Positions 48,909-62,322 of a DNA stretch of 64,000 bases are shown here, one piece after another. The stretch is from Ceratodon purpureus (lineage: Eukaryota; Streptophyta; Bryopsida; Pseudoditrichales; Ditrichaceae), in NCBI GenBank assembly GCA_014871385.1, contig CM026429.1, positions 8,923,075 to 8,987,074 of the forward strand. The letters run 5' to 3'. The notes under the pieces are model-generated. The model did no database searches. It had not been told where the DNA came from and was given only the letters and a program-made list of their open reading frames with translations. The translations under genes were made by a program, and so were the position numbers. Positions within the stretch are counted from its first letter, which is position 1. Each line of letters begins with the position of its first letter.

Positions 48909-49952
48909 TTACCTTCCAATCACATTGTGGCTATGGCGAAAACCGTGGCACATCATTCTAGTGCTACCTTTTATTCTTTCCTTCTTGTCATCCTTCCTCA
49001 CAGCATTACCATTTTTGGCAAGGTATAATGCCAAAGTAGTCATCTCGTTAACATCATTCTCACTGAATTCTCCATTAACAATTTGAAGAAGAAATTCATT
49101 TGCACCATTGGATAGGATAGTGGTTGGCCATGCCAACTTCTCATAATCTCCAACCGCTGCAGGTAAATCAAAGTTCTTCCAAAACTTCTTGGTCTGCTTT
49201 GCTCCTTGGTTGCCATAAATAACCTTTGGTACCTGAGAACCTCTGTAAGCTAATGGTGATGGAGCAAGATAAACATGTTGAACAGTACGCAAGTGTTTTT
49301 TGGAACACATGAAGTTTAAGCAGTTCATAATTTGCCGGCAAATTCTCCCTTTGGCAGCACTCCTTGTCACACCAGAAACCCTTCTCCCTTCCATCCAACT
49401 CAGACCCTGTTTCAAGAGGAAAGGGTAAAGTAACTCCAACTTCTCCATATTCTTGTGGATTCTTCCCTTGAAGTGATCATCAAGTCGTTGGTGGGCAACT
49501 GTTTTACAACATGCAGAACAAAAGAAATCTTCATCTTCCCCCAATATCAAATCTTGACCACTTGGTAGGGTACTATTCTTCAGAGGTCGTTTAGATGGTC
49601 ATTTTTCCTCTTCTTGCTCGCCTCTCGCATAAAGCAAGTGAATAAAACGCATTAAAAAAACTTCTCAAGTATATTTCTCAAAATCCAAAGAAGAAAAGGA
49701 CTCTTAAAGGTTCCTAAAAAAAAGAAAAACAGTGAAAAAATGAATCTACTTTACTTTGAATATGTAAAAACAATGTAATTTTAAGGACTTATTGTATAAA
49801 GACTTTAAGCGACTTATGGTATAAAGACTTTAAAGGACTTATCATATAAAGACGATAAACGGCTTATTGCATAAAGACTTTAACGGACTTATTGTATAAA
49901 GGCTTTCAAAAGACTTCTTGCACAAAGACTTCAAAAGACTTAATTCACGAAC
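48909..49952 (-). repeat. satellite copy 18
   Basis: A single Val/Val unit, like copies 4-14, between Ala-type blocks. Confidence 0.88.
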
Positions 49953-52900
49953 TTACCTTCCAATCATATTGTGGCTATGGCGAAAACCGTGGCACATCAT
50001 TCTAGTGCTACCTTTTATTCTTTCCTTCTTGTCATCCTTCCTCACAGCATTACCATTTTTGGCAAGGTATAATGCCAAAGTAGTCATCTCGTTAGCATCA
50101 TTCTCACTGAATTCTCCATTAACAATTTGAAGAAGAAATTCATTTGCACCATTGGATAGGATAGTGGTTGGCCATGCCAACTTCTCATAATCTCCAACCG
50201 CTGCAGGTAAATCAAAGTTCTTCCAAAACTTCTTGGTCTGCTTTGCTCCTTGGTTGCCATAAATAACCTTTGGTACCTGAGAACCTCTGTAAGCTAATGG
50301 TGATGGAGCAAGATAAACATGTTGAACAGTACGCAAGTGTTTTTTGGAACACATGAAGTTTAAGCAGTTCATAATTTGCCGGCAAATTCTCCCTTTGGCA
50401 GCACTCCTTGTCACACCAGAAACCCTTCTCCCTTCCATCCAACTCAGACCCTGTTTCAAGAGGAAAGGGTAAAGTAACTCCAACTTCTCCATATTCTTGT
50501 GGATTCTTCCCTTGAAGTGATCATCAAGTCGTTGGTGGGCAACTGTTTTACAACATGCAGAACAAAAGAAATCTTCATCTTCCCCCAATATCAAATCTTG
50601 ACCACTTGGTAGGGTACTATTCTTCAGAGGTCGTTTAGATGGTCATTTTTCCTCTTCTTGCTCGCCTCTCGCATAAAGCAAGTGAATAAAACGCATTAAA
50701 AAAACTTCTCAAGTATATTTCTCAAAATCCAAAGAAGAAAAGGACTCTTAAAGGTTCCTAAAAAAAAGAAAAACAGTGAAAAAATGAATCTACTTTACTT
50801 TGAATATGTAAAAACAATGTAATTTTAAGGACTTATTGTATAAAGACTTTAAGCGACTTATGGTATAAAGACTTTAAAGGACTTATCATATAAAGACGAT
50901 AAACGGCTTATTGCATAAAGACTTTAACGGACTTATTGTATAAAGGCTTTCAAAAGACTTCTTGCACAAAGACTTCAAAAGACTTAATTCACGAACTTAC
51001 CTTCCAATCATATTGTGGCTATGGCGAAAACCGTGGCACATCATTCTAGTGCTACCTTTTATTCTTTCCTTCTTGTCATCCTTCCTCACAGCATTACCAT
51101 TTTTGGCAAGGTATAATGCCAAAGTAGTCATCTCGTTAGCATCATTCTCACTGAATTCTCCATTAACAATTTGAAGAAGAAATTCATTTGCACCATTGGA
51201 TAGGATAGTGGTTGGCCATGCCAACTTCTCATAATCTCCAACCGCTGCAGGTAAATCAAAGTTCTTCCAAAACTTCTTGGTCTGCTTTGCTCCTTGGTTG
51301 CCATAAATAACCTTTGGTACCTGAGAACCTCTGTAAGCTAATGGTGATGGAGCAAGATAAACATGTTGAACAGTACGCAAGTGTTTTTTGGAACACATGA
51401 AGTTTAAGCAGTTCATAATTTGCCGGCAAATTCTCCCTTTGGCAGCACTCCTTGTCACACCAGAAACCCTTCTCCCTTCCATCCAACTCAGACCCTGTTT
51501 CAAGAGGAAAGGGTAAAGTAACTCCAACTTCTCCATATTCTTGTGGATTCTTCCCTTGAAGTGATCATCAAGTCGTTGGTGGGCAACTGTTTTACAACAT
51601 GCAGAACAAAAGAAATCTTCATCTTCCCCCAATATCAAATCTTGACCACTTGGTAGGGTACTATTCTTCAGAGGTCGTTTAGATGGTCATTTTTCCTCTT
51701 CTTGCTCGCCTCTCGCATAAAGCAAGTGAATAAAACGCATTAAAAAAACTTCTCAAGTATATTTCTCAAAATCCAAAGAAGAAAAGGACTCTTAAAGGTT
51801 CCTAAAAAAAAGAAAAACAGTGAAAAAATGAATCTACTTTACTTTGAATATGTAAAAACAATGTAATTTTAAGGACTTATTGTATAAAGACTTTAAGCGA
51901 CTTATGGTATAAAGACTTTAAAGGACTTATCATATAAAGACGATAAACGGCTTATTGCATAAAGACTTTAACGGACTTATTGTATAAAGGCTTTCAAAAG
52001 ACTTCTTGCACAAAGACTTCAAAAGACTTAATTCACGAACTTACCTTCCAATCATATTGTGGCTATGGCGAAAACCGTGGCACATCATTCTAGTGCTACC
52101 TTTTATTCTTTCCTTCTTGTCATCCTTCCTCACAGCATTACCATTTTTGGCAAGGTATAATGCCAAAGTAGTCATCTCGTTAGCATCATTCTCACTGAAT
52201 TCTCCATTAACAATTTGAAGAAGAAATTCATTTGCACCATTGGATAGGATAGTGGTTGGCCATGCCAACTTCTCATAATCTCCAACCGCTGCAGGTAAAT
52301 CAAAGTTCTTCCAAAACTTCTTGGTCTGCTTTGCTCCTTGGTTGCCATAAATAACCTTTGGTACCTGAGAACCTCTGTAAGCTAATGGTGATGGAGCAAG
52401 ATAAACATGTTGAACAGTACGCAAGTGTTTTTTGGAACACATGAAGTTTAAGCAGTTCATAATTTGCCGGCAAATTCTCCCTTTGGCAGCACTCCTTGTC
52501 ACACCAGAAACCCTTCTCCCTTCCATCCAACTCAGACCCTGTTTCAAGAGGAAAGGGTAAAGTAACTCCAACTTCTCCATATTCTTGTGGATTCTTCCCT
52601 TGAAGTGATCATCAAGTCGTTGGTGGGCAACTGTTTTACAACATGCAGAACAAAAGAAATCTTCATCTTCCCCCAATATCAAATCTTGACCACTTGGTAG
52701 GGTACTATTCTTCAGAGGTCGTTTAGATGGTCATTTTTCCTCTTCTTGCTCGCCTCTCGCATAAAGCAAGTGAATAAAACGCATTAAAAAAACTTCTCAA
52801 GTATATTTCTCAAAATCCAAAGAAGAAAAGGACTCTTAAAGGTTCCTAAAAAAAAGAAAAACAGTGAAAAAATGAATCTACTTTACTTTGAATATGTAAA

Positions 52901-54128
52901 AACAATGTAATTTTAAGGACTTATTGTATAAAGACTTTAAGCGACTTATGGTATAAAGACTTTAAAGGACTTATCATATAAAGACGATAAACGGCTTATT
53001 GCATAAAGACTTTAACGGACTTATTGTATAAAGGCTTTCAAAAGACTTCTTGCACAAAGACTTCAAAAGACTTAATTCACGAACTTACCTTCCAATCATA
53101 TTGTGGCTATGGCGAAAACCGTGGCACATCATTCTAGTGCTACCTTTTATTCTTTCCTTCTTGTCATCCTTCCTCACAGCATTACCATTTTTGGCAAGGT
53201 ATAATGCCAAAGTAGTCATCTCGTTAGCATCATTCTCACTGAATTCTCCATTAACAATTTGAAGAAGAAATTCATTTGCACCATTGGATAGGATAGTGGT
53301 TGGCCATGCCAACTTCTCATAATCTCCAACCGCTGCAGGTAAATCAAAGTTCTTCCAAAACTTCTTGGTCTGCTTTGCTCCTTGGTTGCCATAAATAACC
53401 TTTGGTACCTGAGAACCTCTGTAAGCTAATGGTGATGGAGCAAGATAAACATGTTGAACAGTACGCAAGTGTTTTTTGGAACACATGAAGTTTAAGCAGT
53501 TCATAATTTGCCGGCAAATTCTCCCTTTGGCAGCACTCCTTGTCACACCAGAAACCCTTCTCCCTTCCATCCAACTCAGACCCTGTTTCAAGAGGAAAGG
53601 GTAAAGTAACTCCAACTTCTCCATATTCTTGTGGATTCTTCCCTTGAAGTGATCATCAAGTCGTTGGTGGGCAACTGTTTTACAACATGCAGAACAAAAG
53701 AAATCTTCATCTTCCCCCAATATCAAATCTTGACCACTTGGTAGGGTACTATTCTTCAGAGGTCGTTTAGATGGTCATTTTTCCTCTTCTTGCTCGCCTC
53801 TCGCATAAAGCAAGTGAATAAAACGCATTAAAAAAACTTCTCAAGTATATTTCTCAAAATCCAAAGAAGAAAAGGACTCTTAAAGGTTCCTAAAAAAAAG
53901 AAAAACAGTGAAAAAATGAATCTACTTTACTTTGAATATGTAAAAACAATGTAATTTTAAGGACTTATTGTATAAAGACTTTAAGCGACTTATGGTATAA
54001 AGACTTTAAAGGACTTATCATATAAAGACGATAAACGGCTTATTGCATAAAGACTTTAACGGACTTATTGTATAAAGGCTTTCAAAAGACTTCTTGCACA
54101 AAGACTTCAAAAGACTTAATTCACGAAC
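49953..54128 (-). repeat. satellite copies 19-22
   Basis: Four units with the Ala/Met state. Confidence 0.88.
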
Positions 54129-55172
54129 TTACCTTCCAATCACATTGTGGCTATGGCGAAAACCGTGGCACATCATTCTAGTGCTACCTTTTATTCTTTC
54201 CTTCTTGTCATCCTTCCTCACAGCATTACCATTTTTGGCAAGGTATAATGCCAAAGTAGTCATCTCGTTAGCATCATTCTCACTGAATTCTCCATTAACA
54301 ATTTGAAGAAGAAATTCATTTGCACCATTGGATAGGATAGTGGTTGGCCATGCCAACTTCTCATAATCTCCAACCGCTGCAGGTAAATCAAAGTTCTTCC
54401 AAAACTTCTTGGTCTGCTTTGCTCCTTGGTTGCCATAAATAACCTTTGGTACCTGAGAACCTCTGTAAGCTAATGGTGATGGAGCAAGATAAACATGTTG
54501 AACAGTACGCAAGTGTTTTTTGGAACACATGAAGTTTAAGCAGTTCATAATTTGCCGGCAAATTCTCCCTTTGGCAGCACTCCTTGTCACACCAGAAACC
54601 CTTCTCCCTTCCATCCAACTCAGACCCTGTTTCAAGAGGAAAGGGTAAAGTAACTCCAACTTCTCCATATTCTTGTGGATTCTTCCCTTGAAGTGATCAT
54701 CAAGTCGTTGGTGGGCAACTGTTTTACAACATGCAGAACAAAAGAAATCTTCATCTTCCCCCAATATCAAATCTTGACCACTTGGTAGGGTACTATTCTT
54801 CAGAGGTCGTTTAGATGGTCATTTTTCCTCTTCTTGCTCGCCTCTCGCATAAAGCAAGTGAATAAAACGCATTAAAAAAACTTCTCAAGTATATTTCTCA
54901 AAATCCAAAGAAGAAAAGGACTCTTAAAGGTTCCTAAAAAAAAGAAAAACAGTGAAAAAATGAATCTACTTTACTTTGAATATGTAAAAACAATGTAATT
55001 TTAAGGACTTATTGTATAAAGACTTTAAGCGACTTATGGTATAAAGACTTTAAAGGACTTATCATATAAAGACGATAAACGGCTTATTGCATAAAGACTT
55101 TAACGGACTTATTGTATAAAGGCTTTCAAAAGACTTCTTGCACAAAGACTTCAAAAGACTTAATTCACGAAC
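54129..55172 (-). repeat. satellite copy 23
   Basis: A single Ala/Val unit, as in copies 15-17. Confidence 0.88.
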
Positions 55173-57260
55173 TTACCTTCCAATCATATTGTGGCTGTGG
55201 CGAAAACCGTGGCACATCATTCTAGTGCTACCTTTTATTCTTTCCTTCTTGTCATCCTTCCTCACAGCATTACCATTTTTGGCAAGGTATAATGCCAAAG
55301 TAGTCATCTCGTTAGCATCATTCTCACTGAATTCTCCATTAACAATTTGAAGAAGAAATTCATTTGCACCATTGGATAGGATAGTGGTTGGCCATGCCAA
55401 CTTCTCATAATCTCCAACCGCTGCAGGTAAATCAAAGTTCTTCCAAAACTTCTTGGTCTGCTTTGCTCCTTGGTTGCCATAAATAACCTTTGGTACCTGA
55501 GAACCTCTGTAAGCTAATGGTGATGGAGCAAGATAAACATGTTGAACAGTACGCAAGTGTTTTTTGGAACACATGAAGTTTAAGCAGTTCATAATTTGCC
55601 GGCAAATTCTCCCTTTGGCAGCACTCCTTGTCACACCAGAAACCCTTCTCCCTTCCATCCAACTCAGACCCTGTTTCAAGAGGAAAGGGTAAAGTAACTC
55701 CAACTTCTCCATATTCTTGTGGATTCTTCCCTTGAAGTGATCATCAAGTCGTTGGTGGGCAACTGTTTTACAACATGCAGAACAAAAGAAATCTTCATCT
55801 TCCCCCAATATCAAATCTTGACCACTTGGTAGGGTACTATTCTTCAGAGGTCGTTTAGATGGTCATTTTTCCTCTTCTTGCTCGCCTCTCGCATAAAGCA
55901 AGTGAATAAAACGCATTAAAAAAACTTCTCAAGTATATTTCTCAAAATCCAAAGAAGAAAAGGACTCTTAAAGGTTCCTAAAAAAAAGAAAAACAGTGAA
56001 AAAATGAATCTACTTTACTTTGAATATGTAAAAACAATGTAATTTTAAGGACTTATTGTATAAAGACTTTAAGCGACTTATGGTATAAAGACTTTAAAGG
56101 ACTTATCATATAAAGACGATAAACGGCTTATTGCATAAAGACTTTAACGGACTTATTGTATAAAGGCTTTCAAAAGACTTCTTGCACAAAGACTTCAAAA
56201 GACTTAATTCACGAACTTACCTTCCAATCATATTGTGGCTGTGGCGAAAACCGTGGCACATCATTCTAGTGCTACCTTTTATTCTTTCCTTCTTGTCATC
56301 CTTCCTCACAGCATTACCATTTTTGGCAAGGTATAATGCCAAAGTAGTCATCTCGTTAGCATCATTCTCACTGAATTCTCCATTAACAATTTGAAGAAGA
56401 AATTCATTTGCACCATTGGATAGGATAGTGGTTGGCCATGCCAACTTCTCATAATCTCCAACCGCTGCAGGTAAATCAAAGTTCTTCCAAAACTTCTTGG
56501 TCTGCTTTGCTCCTTGGTTGCCATAAATAACCTTTGGTACCTGAGAACCTCTGTAAGCTAATGGTGATGGAGCAAGATAAACATGTTGAACAGTACGCAA
56601 GTGTTTTTTGGAACACATGAAGTTTAAGCAGTTCATAATTTGCCGGCAAATTCTCCCTTTGGCAGCACTCCTTGTCACACCAGAAACCCTTCTCCCTTCC
56701 ATCCAACTCAGACCCTGTTTCAAGAGGAAAGGGTAAAGTAACTCCAACTTCTCCATATTCTTGTGGATTCTTCCCTTGAAGTGATCATCAAGTCGTTGGT
56801 GGGCAACTGTTTTACAACATGCAGAACAAAAGAAATCTTCATCTTCCCCCAATATCAAATCTTGACCACTTGGTAGGGTACTATTCTTCAGAGGTCGTTT
56901 AGATGGTCATTTTTCCTCTTCTTGCTCGCCTCTCGCATAAAGCAAGTGAATAAAACGCATTAAAAAAACTTCTCAAGTATATTTCTCAAAATCCAAAGAA
57001 GAAAAGGACTCTTAAAGGTTCCTAAAAAAAAGAAAAACAGTGAAAAAATGAATCTACTTTACTTTGAATATGTAAAAACAATGTAATTTTAAGGACTTAT
57101 TGTATAAAGACTTTAAGCGACTTATGGTATAAAGACTTTAAAGGACTTATCATATAAAGACGATAAACGGCTTATTGCATAAAGACTTTAACGGACTTAT
57201 TGTATAAAGGCTTTCAAAAGACTTCTTGCACAAAGACTTCAAAAGACTTAATTCACGAAC
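55173..57260 (-). repeat. satellite copies 24-25
   Basis: Ala/Met state plus a shared silent change (GTGGCTGTGG instead of GTGGCTATGG, at about 55191-55200 and 56235-56244) found nowhere else. Confidence 0.9.
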
Positions 57261-57535
57261 TTACCTTCCAATCATATTGTGGCTATGGCGAAAACCGTGG
57301 CACATCATTCTAGTGCTACCTTTTATTCTTTCCTTCTTGTCATCCTTCCTCACAGCATTACCATTTTTGGCAAGGTATAATGCCAAAGTAGTCATCTCGT
57401 TAACATCATTCTCACTGAATTCTTCATTAACAATTTGAAGAAGAAATTCATTTGCATCATTGGATAGGATAGTGGTTGGCCATGCCAACTTCTCATAATC
57501 TCCAACCGCTGCAGGTAAATCAAAGTTCTTCCAAA
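57261..57535 (-). repeat. satellite copy 26, truncated and most diverged
   Basis: Only the splice-donor end of the frame remains. It has private changes (TTCTTCATTAAC, TTTGCATCATT; protein IVNEEFSEND, LSNDANEF) with the Val/Met state of copies 1-2. Confidence 0.9.
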
Positions 57536-57646
57536 TTCAGATCTCTAATAGTATTGAAGCAGATTTTTCATTAGTGGAATTCACACACTGATACCTCTGA
57601 GCTGGTCGCAGGAGTTCTTGCGTGGGATGGCATGCACATCAGTTGA
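57536..57646. other. junction between satellite array and TPR gene
   Basis: About 110 bp of unique sequence. An ATG at 57627 opens MACTSVELRN and then stops one base out of the TPR gene frame; an ATG at 57632 is in that frame but stops at 57644. No start codon for the TPR gene is therefore visible here. Confidence 0.5.
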
Positions 57647-60600
57647 GCTGAGGAATTAAGTGCACGGTCGTCACATGCGGAGAGTGTGCAAGAAGAAGTT
57701 CAACTTGTGGAAGATAGTCTGCAGTCACCAGAATCCGGCGAGATTACTACCAACTCACATACTGCAAGATGGCGTATCTATACTGACATGGGCCGAGACC
57801 TCTTTTCCGAAGTTAGAGCCTCTCACTTTCTACAATGCAAAGCAGAGTATCGTCCTCGTTATAGAGCGAGGTTTCAAAGTCCTGTTGCTTGTTTTGACTA
57901 AGAGATACACCATGTGTCGGTAACCTTCAGTCATTGCATCAGAAGTCCGTATCTAACATGCACCATGAATGAGGCTTAGGACTCATTTTCTGGCTTCTTT
58001 TAAAGGGCCGTCTTGACGAAGCTGAGAAGTACTTTGTACGTGCTTTGGAAGAAGCCAAGCAAGGCTTTGGAGAGCGAGATCCTCATGTTGCCTCGAGCTG
58101 CAATAACTTGGTGAGAGATTCGGTCAGATTTTGCAAGATAATTAAGGTCAATAGCAACGACAGTTTAATCATTCAAGACTTGAAAACTTCATTCTTCTCA
58201 GCTACAATAATAGACCGAGCTTTGCGTAATCGTTGTTTGCTGCTTATTAGCTCTCAATGTAGCCGCCTGTAATTTCATCTCCTCGACAACAGCAGCCTTC
58301 GTGATTTTGTACCTAATGCTGGAGTAATCTTCTGATCTTGATTCGTTTACTGATACACCAGGCTGAGCTTTACCGCATGCGAAGAGAGTATGCTAAGGCG
58401 GAGCCTCTTTTTTTAGAGTCGGTTCAGAGGCTTGAGCAAGCTTTGGGTCCTTTGCATGAAAGGTATGCTGATGGCTTTTCTTCCTAGATTATGTTTTCAG
58501 TTCCTTCAGTAGTTGCTTCAGGCAGTTGGTATTTGTGTGCGTTTCTAAAGGCTGGTGAGAAGTTGACGGACACATGGGTGATTCTTGCATTGGTGTATTT
58601 TTGGCAGTGTCGGCTTTGCGTTGCACAACCTTGCTGGCACGTACTTGCAGCAACATAAATATGAGGAAGCTCGGATTTGCTATGAGGTAAGCTGCATACT
58701 CATAAGTAAACGTGGTCAGAACTTCTCATTCATGTATGTTCAATATCTGCATGAAGCAGTAATGCGGAATGATAAGATTCCTTTTGTAGGTTTTAGTTTG
58801 GAAGTTTTTATCAGACATGAGCTATGTTAAGAGATTGCATCTCCAGGCCTGGTAGATGTAGTCGTTCTAAAATAACGTACGCAGGTGTTCAGAGCTAAAT
58901 GGACTAATACATTGCTGACTATTTGATAAGTACGCAAAGCCTTTAGACAGTGGACCCGTCTTTCTTTATTTGACAGTGGTGGCGGTTTGGGTTTTGGAAC
59001 ATGATTCGACGAAATCCTATTAACTACAGCGGTCATTGAAGGTGCTCCTCGTTTCAAAGCTGTCCTTGTTCTGCAATATTTCCTACTTTACTCTTCATTA
59101 CAGAACCCTCTGTATGGTGTAAAGGTTTATGGATTCTTCTATTGTTTTGTCATCTTGTTCAAAAATTCCATACACTCAATAAATTGACTTGTTAGGGAGC
59201 TTTGTTGGTGTTTTCTTGAAAGGGCGTTCTTGCTTATCTATTTGTTGAAATCTTGTGTGGTTGCCGTCAGCTGAAGGAGCAGAAACTCGGTTCAAGTCAC
59301 CCCGAGTACGCCAACACGATGTTCCATTTGGCAGAGGTTGCTATCACCGCTTGCAGCTTAAGTTTCCTAAGTTTCAGTGACCAATACGTTTCATTCCGTT
59401 TCCCTCTTTTAACTCTTTCATATCTAACACCCTCAGAGATTTATATGGCCTATTGCTTTGCTATAGTATTGCTGAGCAAATACATGTCAATAAAGGGTAT
59501 CTTTGTATGTTAATTTGCGATTGTTACAGGTACTAAGGCTCCAGGGCAAGACAAGTGATGCAGAGTACCTGATTCGTGATTCCCTCAGAATACTTGAGGT
59601 CTTCACCTCACAGCTTTTTTTGATTACGAATGCATCAAGAATCTGGCTAGAATTGGCAGAGCTTTCAGTTGTTTGTGAGGAACAAGTTGGTGCTGGAGCA
59701 ATCATATTTTCTGAATTGCTTTGTTCATTTCATGTCTCATACTCATATAAAGTGGATTCCAGGAGGGTGGAGTTGGCCATTCGCAACAAGCCCTGCGACG
59801 TATGAGTCGCCTGGCAGAGGTACGCAATCTGCTTTCAGTATTGAGATATGGAATAGAGCGTGCTCTTAGTTGTTGAAGTTCGTTTGAGGTGAGTGGGTTC
59901 ACATTGTTGTTATAGATACCTTTTTTGGGTTTATGCTTCGGGTTATGCTCTAGCGTACCTTGAAGACTGCTTTGCTTCGCTCTGTCTTAGTATATTATCT
60001 TGTCTTTTCCTCTACCCTGGATCTTTCGATCTGAACATGTCTGGTCAGTTTCTGGTAGTCAAGAGTTTATTGTAAAGAATCTCTGAGGACCGATTGATGC
60101 GAATCTAATATTTGCCAATTGCAGCTTCTGGTGCACTCTGGCAAGTTGCAAGAGGCGGAAAACCTTCAGCGCAAAATTCTGCATATTCTAGAACTTTCGC
60201 AGGTATTTGTTGTTCCACACCTGCCATGGTATTGAGCCTTATTCTTGAAGTATGTTTGGAGATTTCAATACAAGAATATACATGATTTATTATCAGTTAT
60301 ACCAATGCATTGACGAATGCTAATCGCATACTGTTTTCTATGAATCAAAATAGTGCGTTAAAGAAAGAACTGTGCCTTTGCACAAGATTTTACAGTAGTA
60401 ATTTAGTTACACCACTCCTGTTCAATTTGAGATGGGTAGTGAAGTGTCATAGTTGTGTATGGTTCTGGACCTCTTTTTCTTTCACCGTGCGCATCATGAC
60501 TTATTCGATTTTTGTGATCACAGGGTCCTGAGAGTCTTAGTACTATCACTGCAGCTGACAATCTGGCTACCACCTTGCAAGCTTTGCGGAAGCTGGATGA

Positions 60601-62322
60601 AGCGGAAGAACTCTTTCTAAGGTTTAGCTTATTTTCATTCAGAAGTCAGCTCTATCAGTATGCTGTCCTTGACACTGATAATGAAGATAACGACATACAG
60701 ATCTTGAAGTTTGTATTTTCGGGATCGTCTTACATATGAATTCAGCCGTGCTGACTTATTTGTGAACGTGGATTCTAGATGTCTTCGAGTGCGACAGAAG
60801 GCTCTCTCATCAACACATATCCAGGTATTGGTTATTCAAGCTCAGATGCTTCAATGGAATCCTTCTAATATTCTGGTCGGCTCTTGTTATAGCATGTCTA
60901 GTAACCTCACATGGTATCCATATCCTCACTTGGTGTGTTCGTGTTGGACAGGTGGGTTCGACATTATTCAAATTAGGAGTTGTCACAACACAGCAGGCTG
61001 ATAATATGGTGTCGGACAAAAGTGGTACCTTGGAGCAAGCTAAGACGGCTTATGGAATGGCTGAAGACATGCTTCGCCAGGCGATTAGGTATCAAGCTAG
61101 TCACCTTGATAGCATAGAAATCGTGTTTACCTTTTCTAACTTTCTGAGACGCTTTTATTCCTTGGAGATGCTTGTCACCTCTCGAGCCTGAGTGATTATT
61201 ACTTGTGGCAGGATAGCAGAGCAACGATGGGAGGAAGCGCTAGGGGGAGTTGCAGCTGCTGATCGAGCTGCATCAGCAATGTTAGGCAATGAGGCCAGTT
61301 TAGGCGCTAAAGCTCTCAACACTCTTGTTCCACCTCTCCTGGCCCTTGTAAGCTTCTAGCTTGGATCGTCTCTGCTGTCATGCAAACACCTCTACAGTGG
61401 TATAAGCTCCATTCAGAATCGATGTTTTCTCAATGAACTTCCAGTCGGTCTGCCTCTACTCCATGTTGATTTCCTCTTACTGCTCGAAGAGTTCGACCTT
61501 GCCATAACGAATTTTCTTCTGGTGGGTTACAGGTCCGCGCATTGAATGCTCTGAGTGTTGTGGTCATGCATCAAGCTGATTTGGCTGATTCACCTGTGGT
61601 ACCGTTCTATTGACCATTCTACCATCTGAGATTATAGGACGCACAACAATCTGAATACAATTGACATCACCACCTTAGGGTCTTTCTTATGAGCTCCTTG
61701 TTATCCTTTTGTTGGAGTCTAATAAACACGCAGCTTGCTCTATTTTATTGCTCATTTCAGCACGAAAAGAACTTGATAGCATCAATTGTTTAAACTTTGC
61801 AGGGCGCTGACGAAGCGACTCGGGAGGCAGAACGTATTCTCCGTCATTGCTTGACACTACTTGATAAGGTACAATGTCACTTGAATTTGAGATTATCATT
61901 CTGTTTTTGATGTTTTAAATCTAGCCGACTTTGACGGAACCTTATCGTTGTGTTTTTATTGTATATACATCAAACGTAGTATTGCATTGATGTCTGAGTG
62001 TACATTTAGTATTAGTGTAATCCTTTAAGGTATTTCCAGAGCTCAAAACGTACTGTAGGTGTGAGATTTGTCAAACTATACTGACAACAGCTTATCACTG
62101 CAGCCTCCTGGCATAGCGCAGGAACTCATTGAAGTCCCCGAGCTGCAGAGGGAGCATGTCTCATGTCTGCATCATTTAGCAGCACTGCTTGTGAGGAATA
62201 AGGCGAAGGGTGCAAATGAGAGCCAAAAGTCCTCCGAGGAGCAAGCTTCCAGGCTTCTTAGTAGAGCGGAGAATATTGAGGCTACTCTTACAACCCGTAG
62301 GAGATCGAAGGGAGAACAATGA
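57647..62322 (+). CDS. kinesin-light-chain-like TPR protein, about 15 exons, 5' end not resolved
   Basis: Exons: 57647(or later)-57811, 58006-58110, 58362-58462, 58608-58686, 59271-59336, 59530-59598, 59763-59819, 60125-60202, 60524-60621, 60779-60824, 60952-61088, 61212-61347, 61533-61598, 61803-61868, 62104-62322. All introns after the first exon are GT-AG and phases agree, giving about 495 residues. Tetratricopeptide repeats follow one another: GRLDEAEKYFVRALEEAK, REYAKAEPLFLESVQRLEQA, HKYEEARICYE, GKTSDAEYLIRDSLRILE, GKLQEAENLQRKILHILE, RKLDEAEELFLRCLRVRQKA, with HPEYANTMFHLAEVLRLQGK matching kinesin light chain-type repeats. TPR solenoids bind partner proteins; the partner is unknown. 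The C-terminus is basic (LTTRRRSKGEQ). The first exon is open only back to 57647 and has no usable ATG, so an upstream exon is missing, displaced by the array, or lies beyond it. Confidence 0.85.

Larger units (their letters stand above)
30612..57535 (-). repeat. 1,044-bp macrosatellite array, about 25.8 near-identical tandem copies
   Basis: The period is exactly 1,044 bp from end to end (repeating landmarks at 31161, 32205, 33249 ... 57261). The array starts mid-unit at ACCCTGTTTCAAG (30612) and ends mid-unit at TTCTTCCAAA (57535). Each unit holds a minus-strand open frame of about 690 bp and about 350 bp of spacer containing a 25-bp minisatellite. Only a handful of variable bases were seen between copies; the strongest divergence is in the last partial copy. 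Copy number in the real genome may differ, because arrays of this kind are easily collapsed or expanded in assembly. Confidence 0.97.

Noticed and set aside
30612..57535. CRISPR-like array
   Set aside because: The repeats are 1 kb long with no unique spacers, in a eukaryotic genome.
57627..57659. ATG at 57627 as start of the TPR gene
   Set aside because: It reads MACTSVELRN then stops and is one base out of phase with the first TPR exon; only a sequencing error would rescue it.
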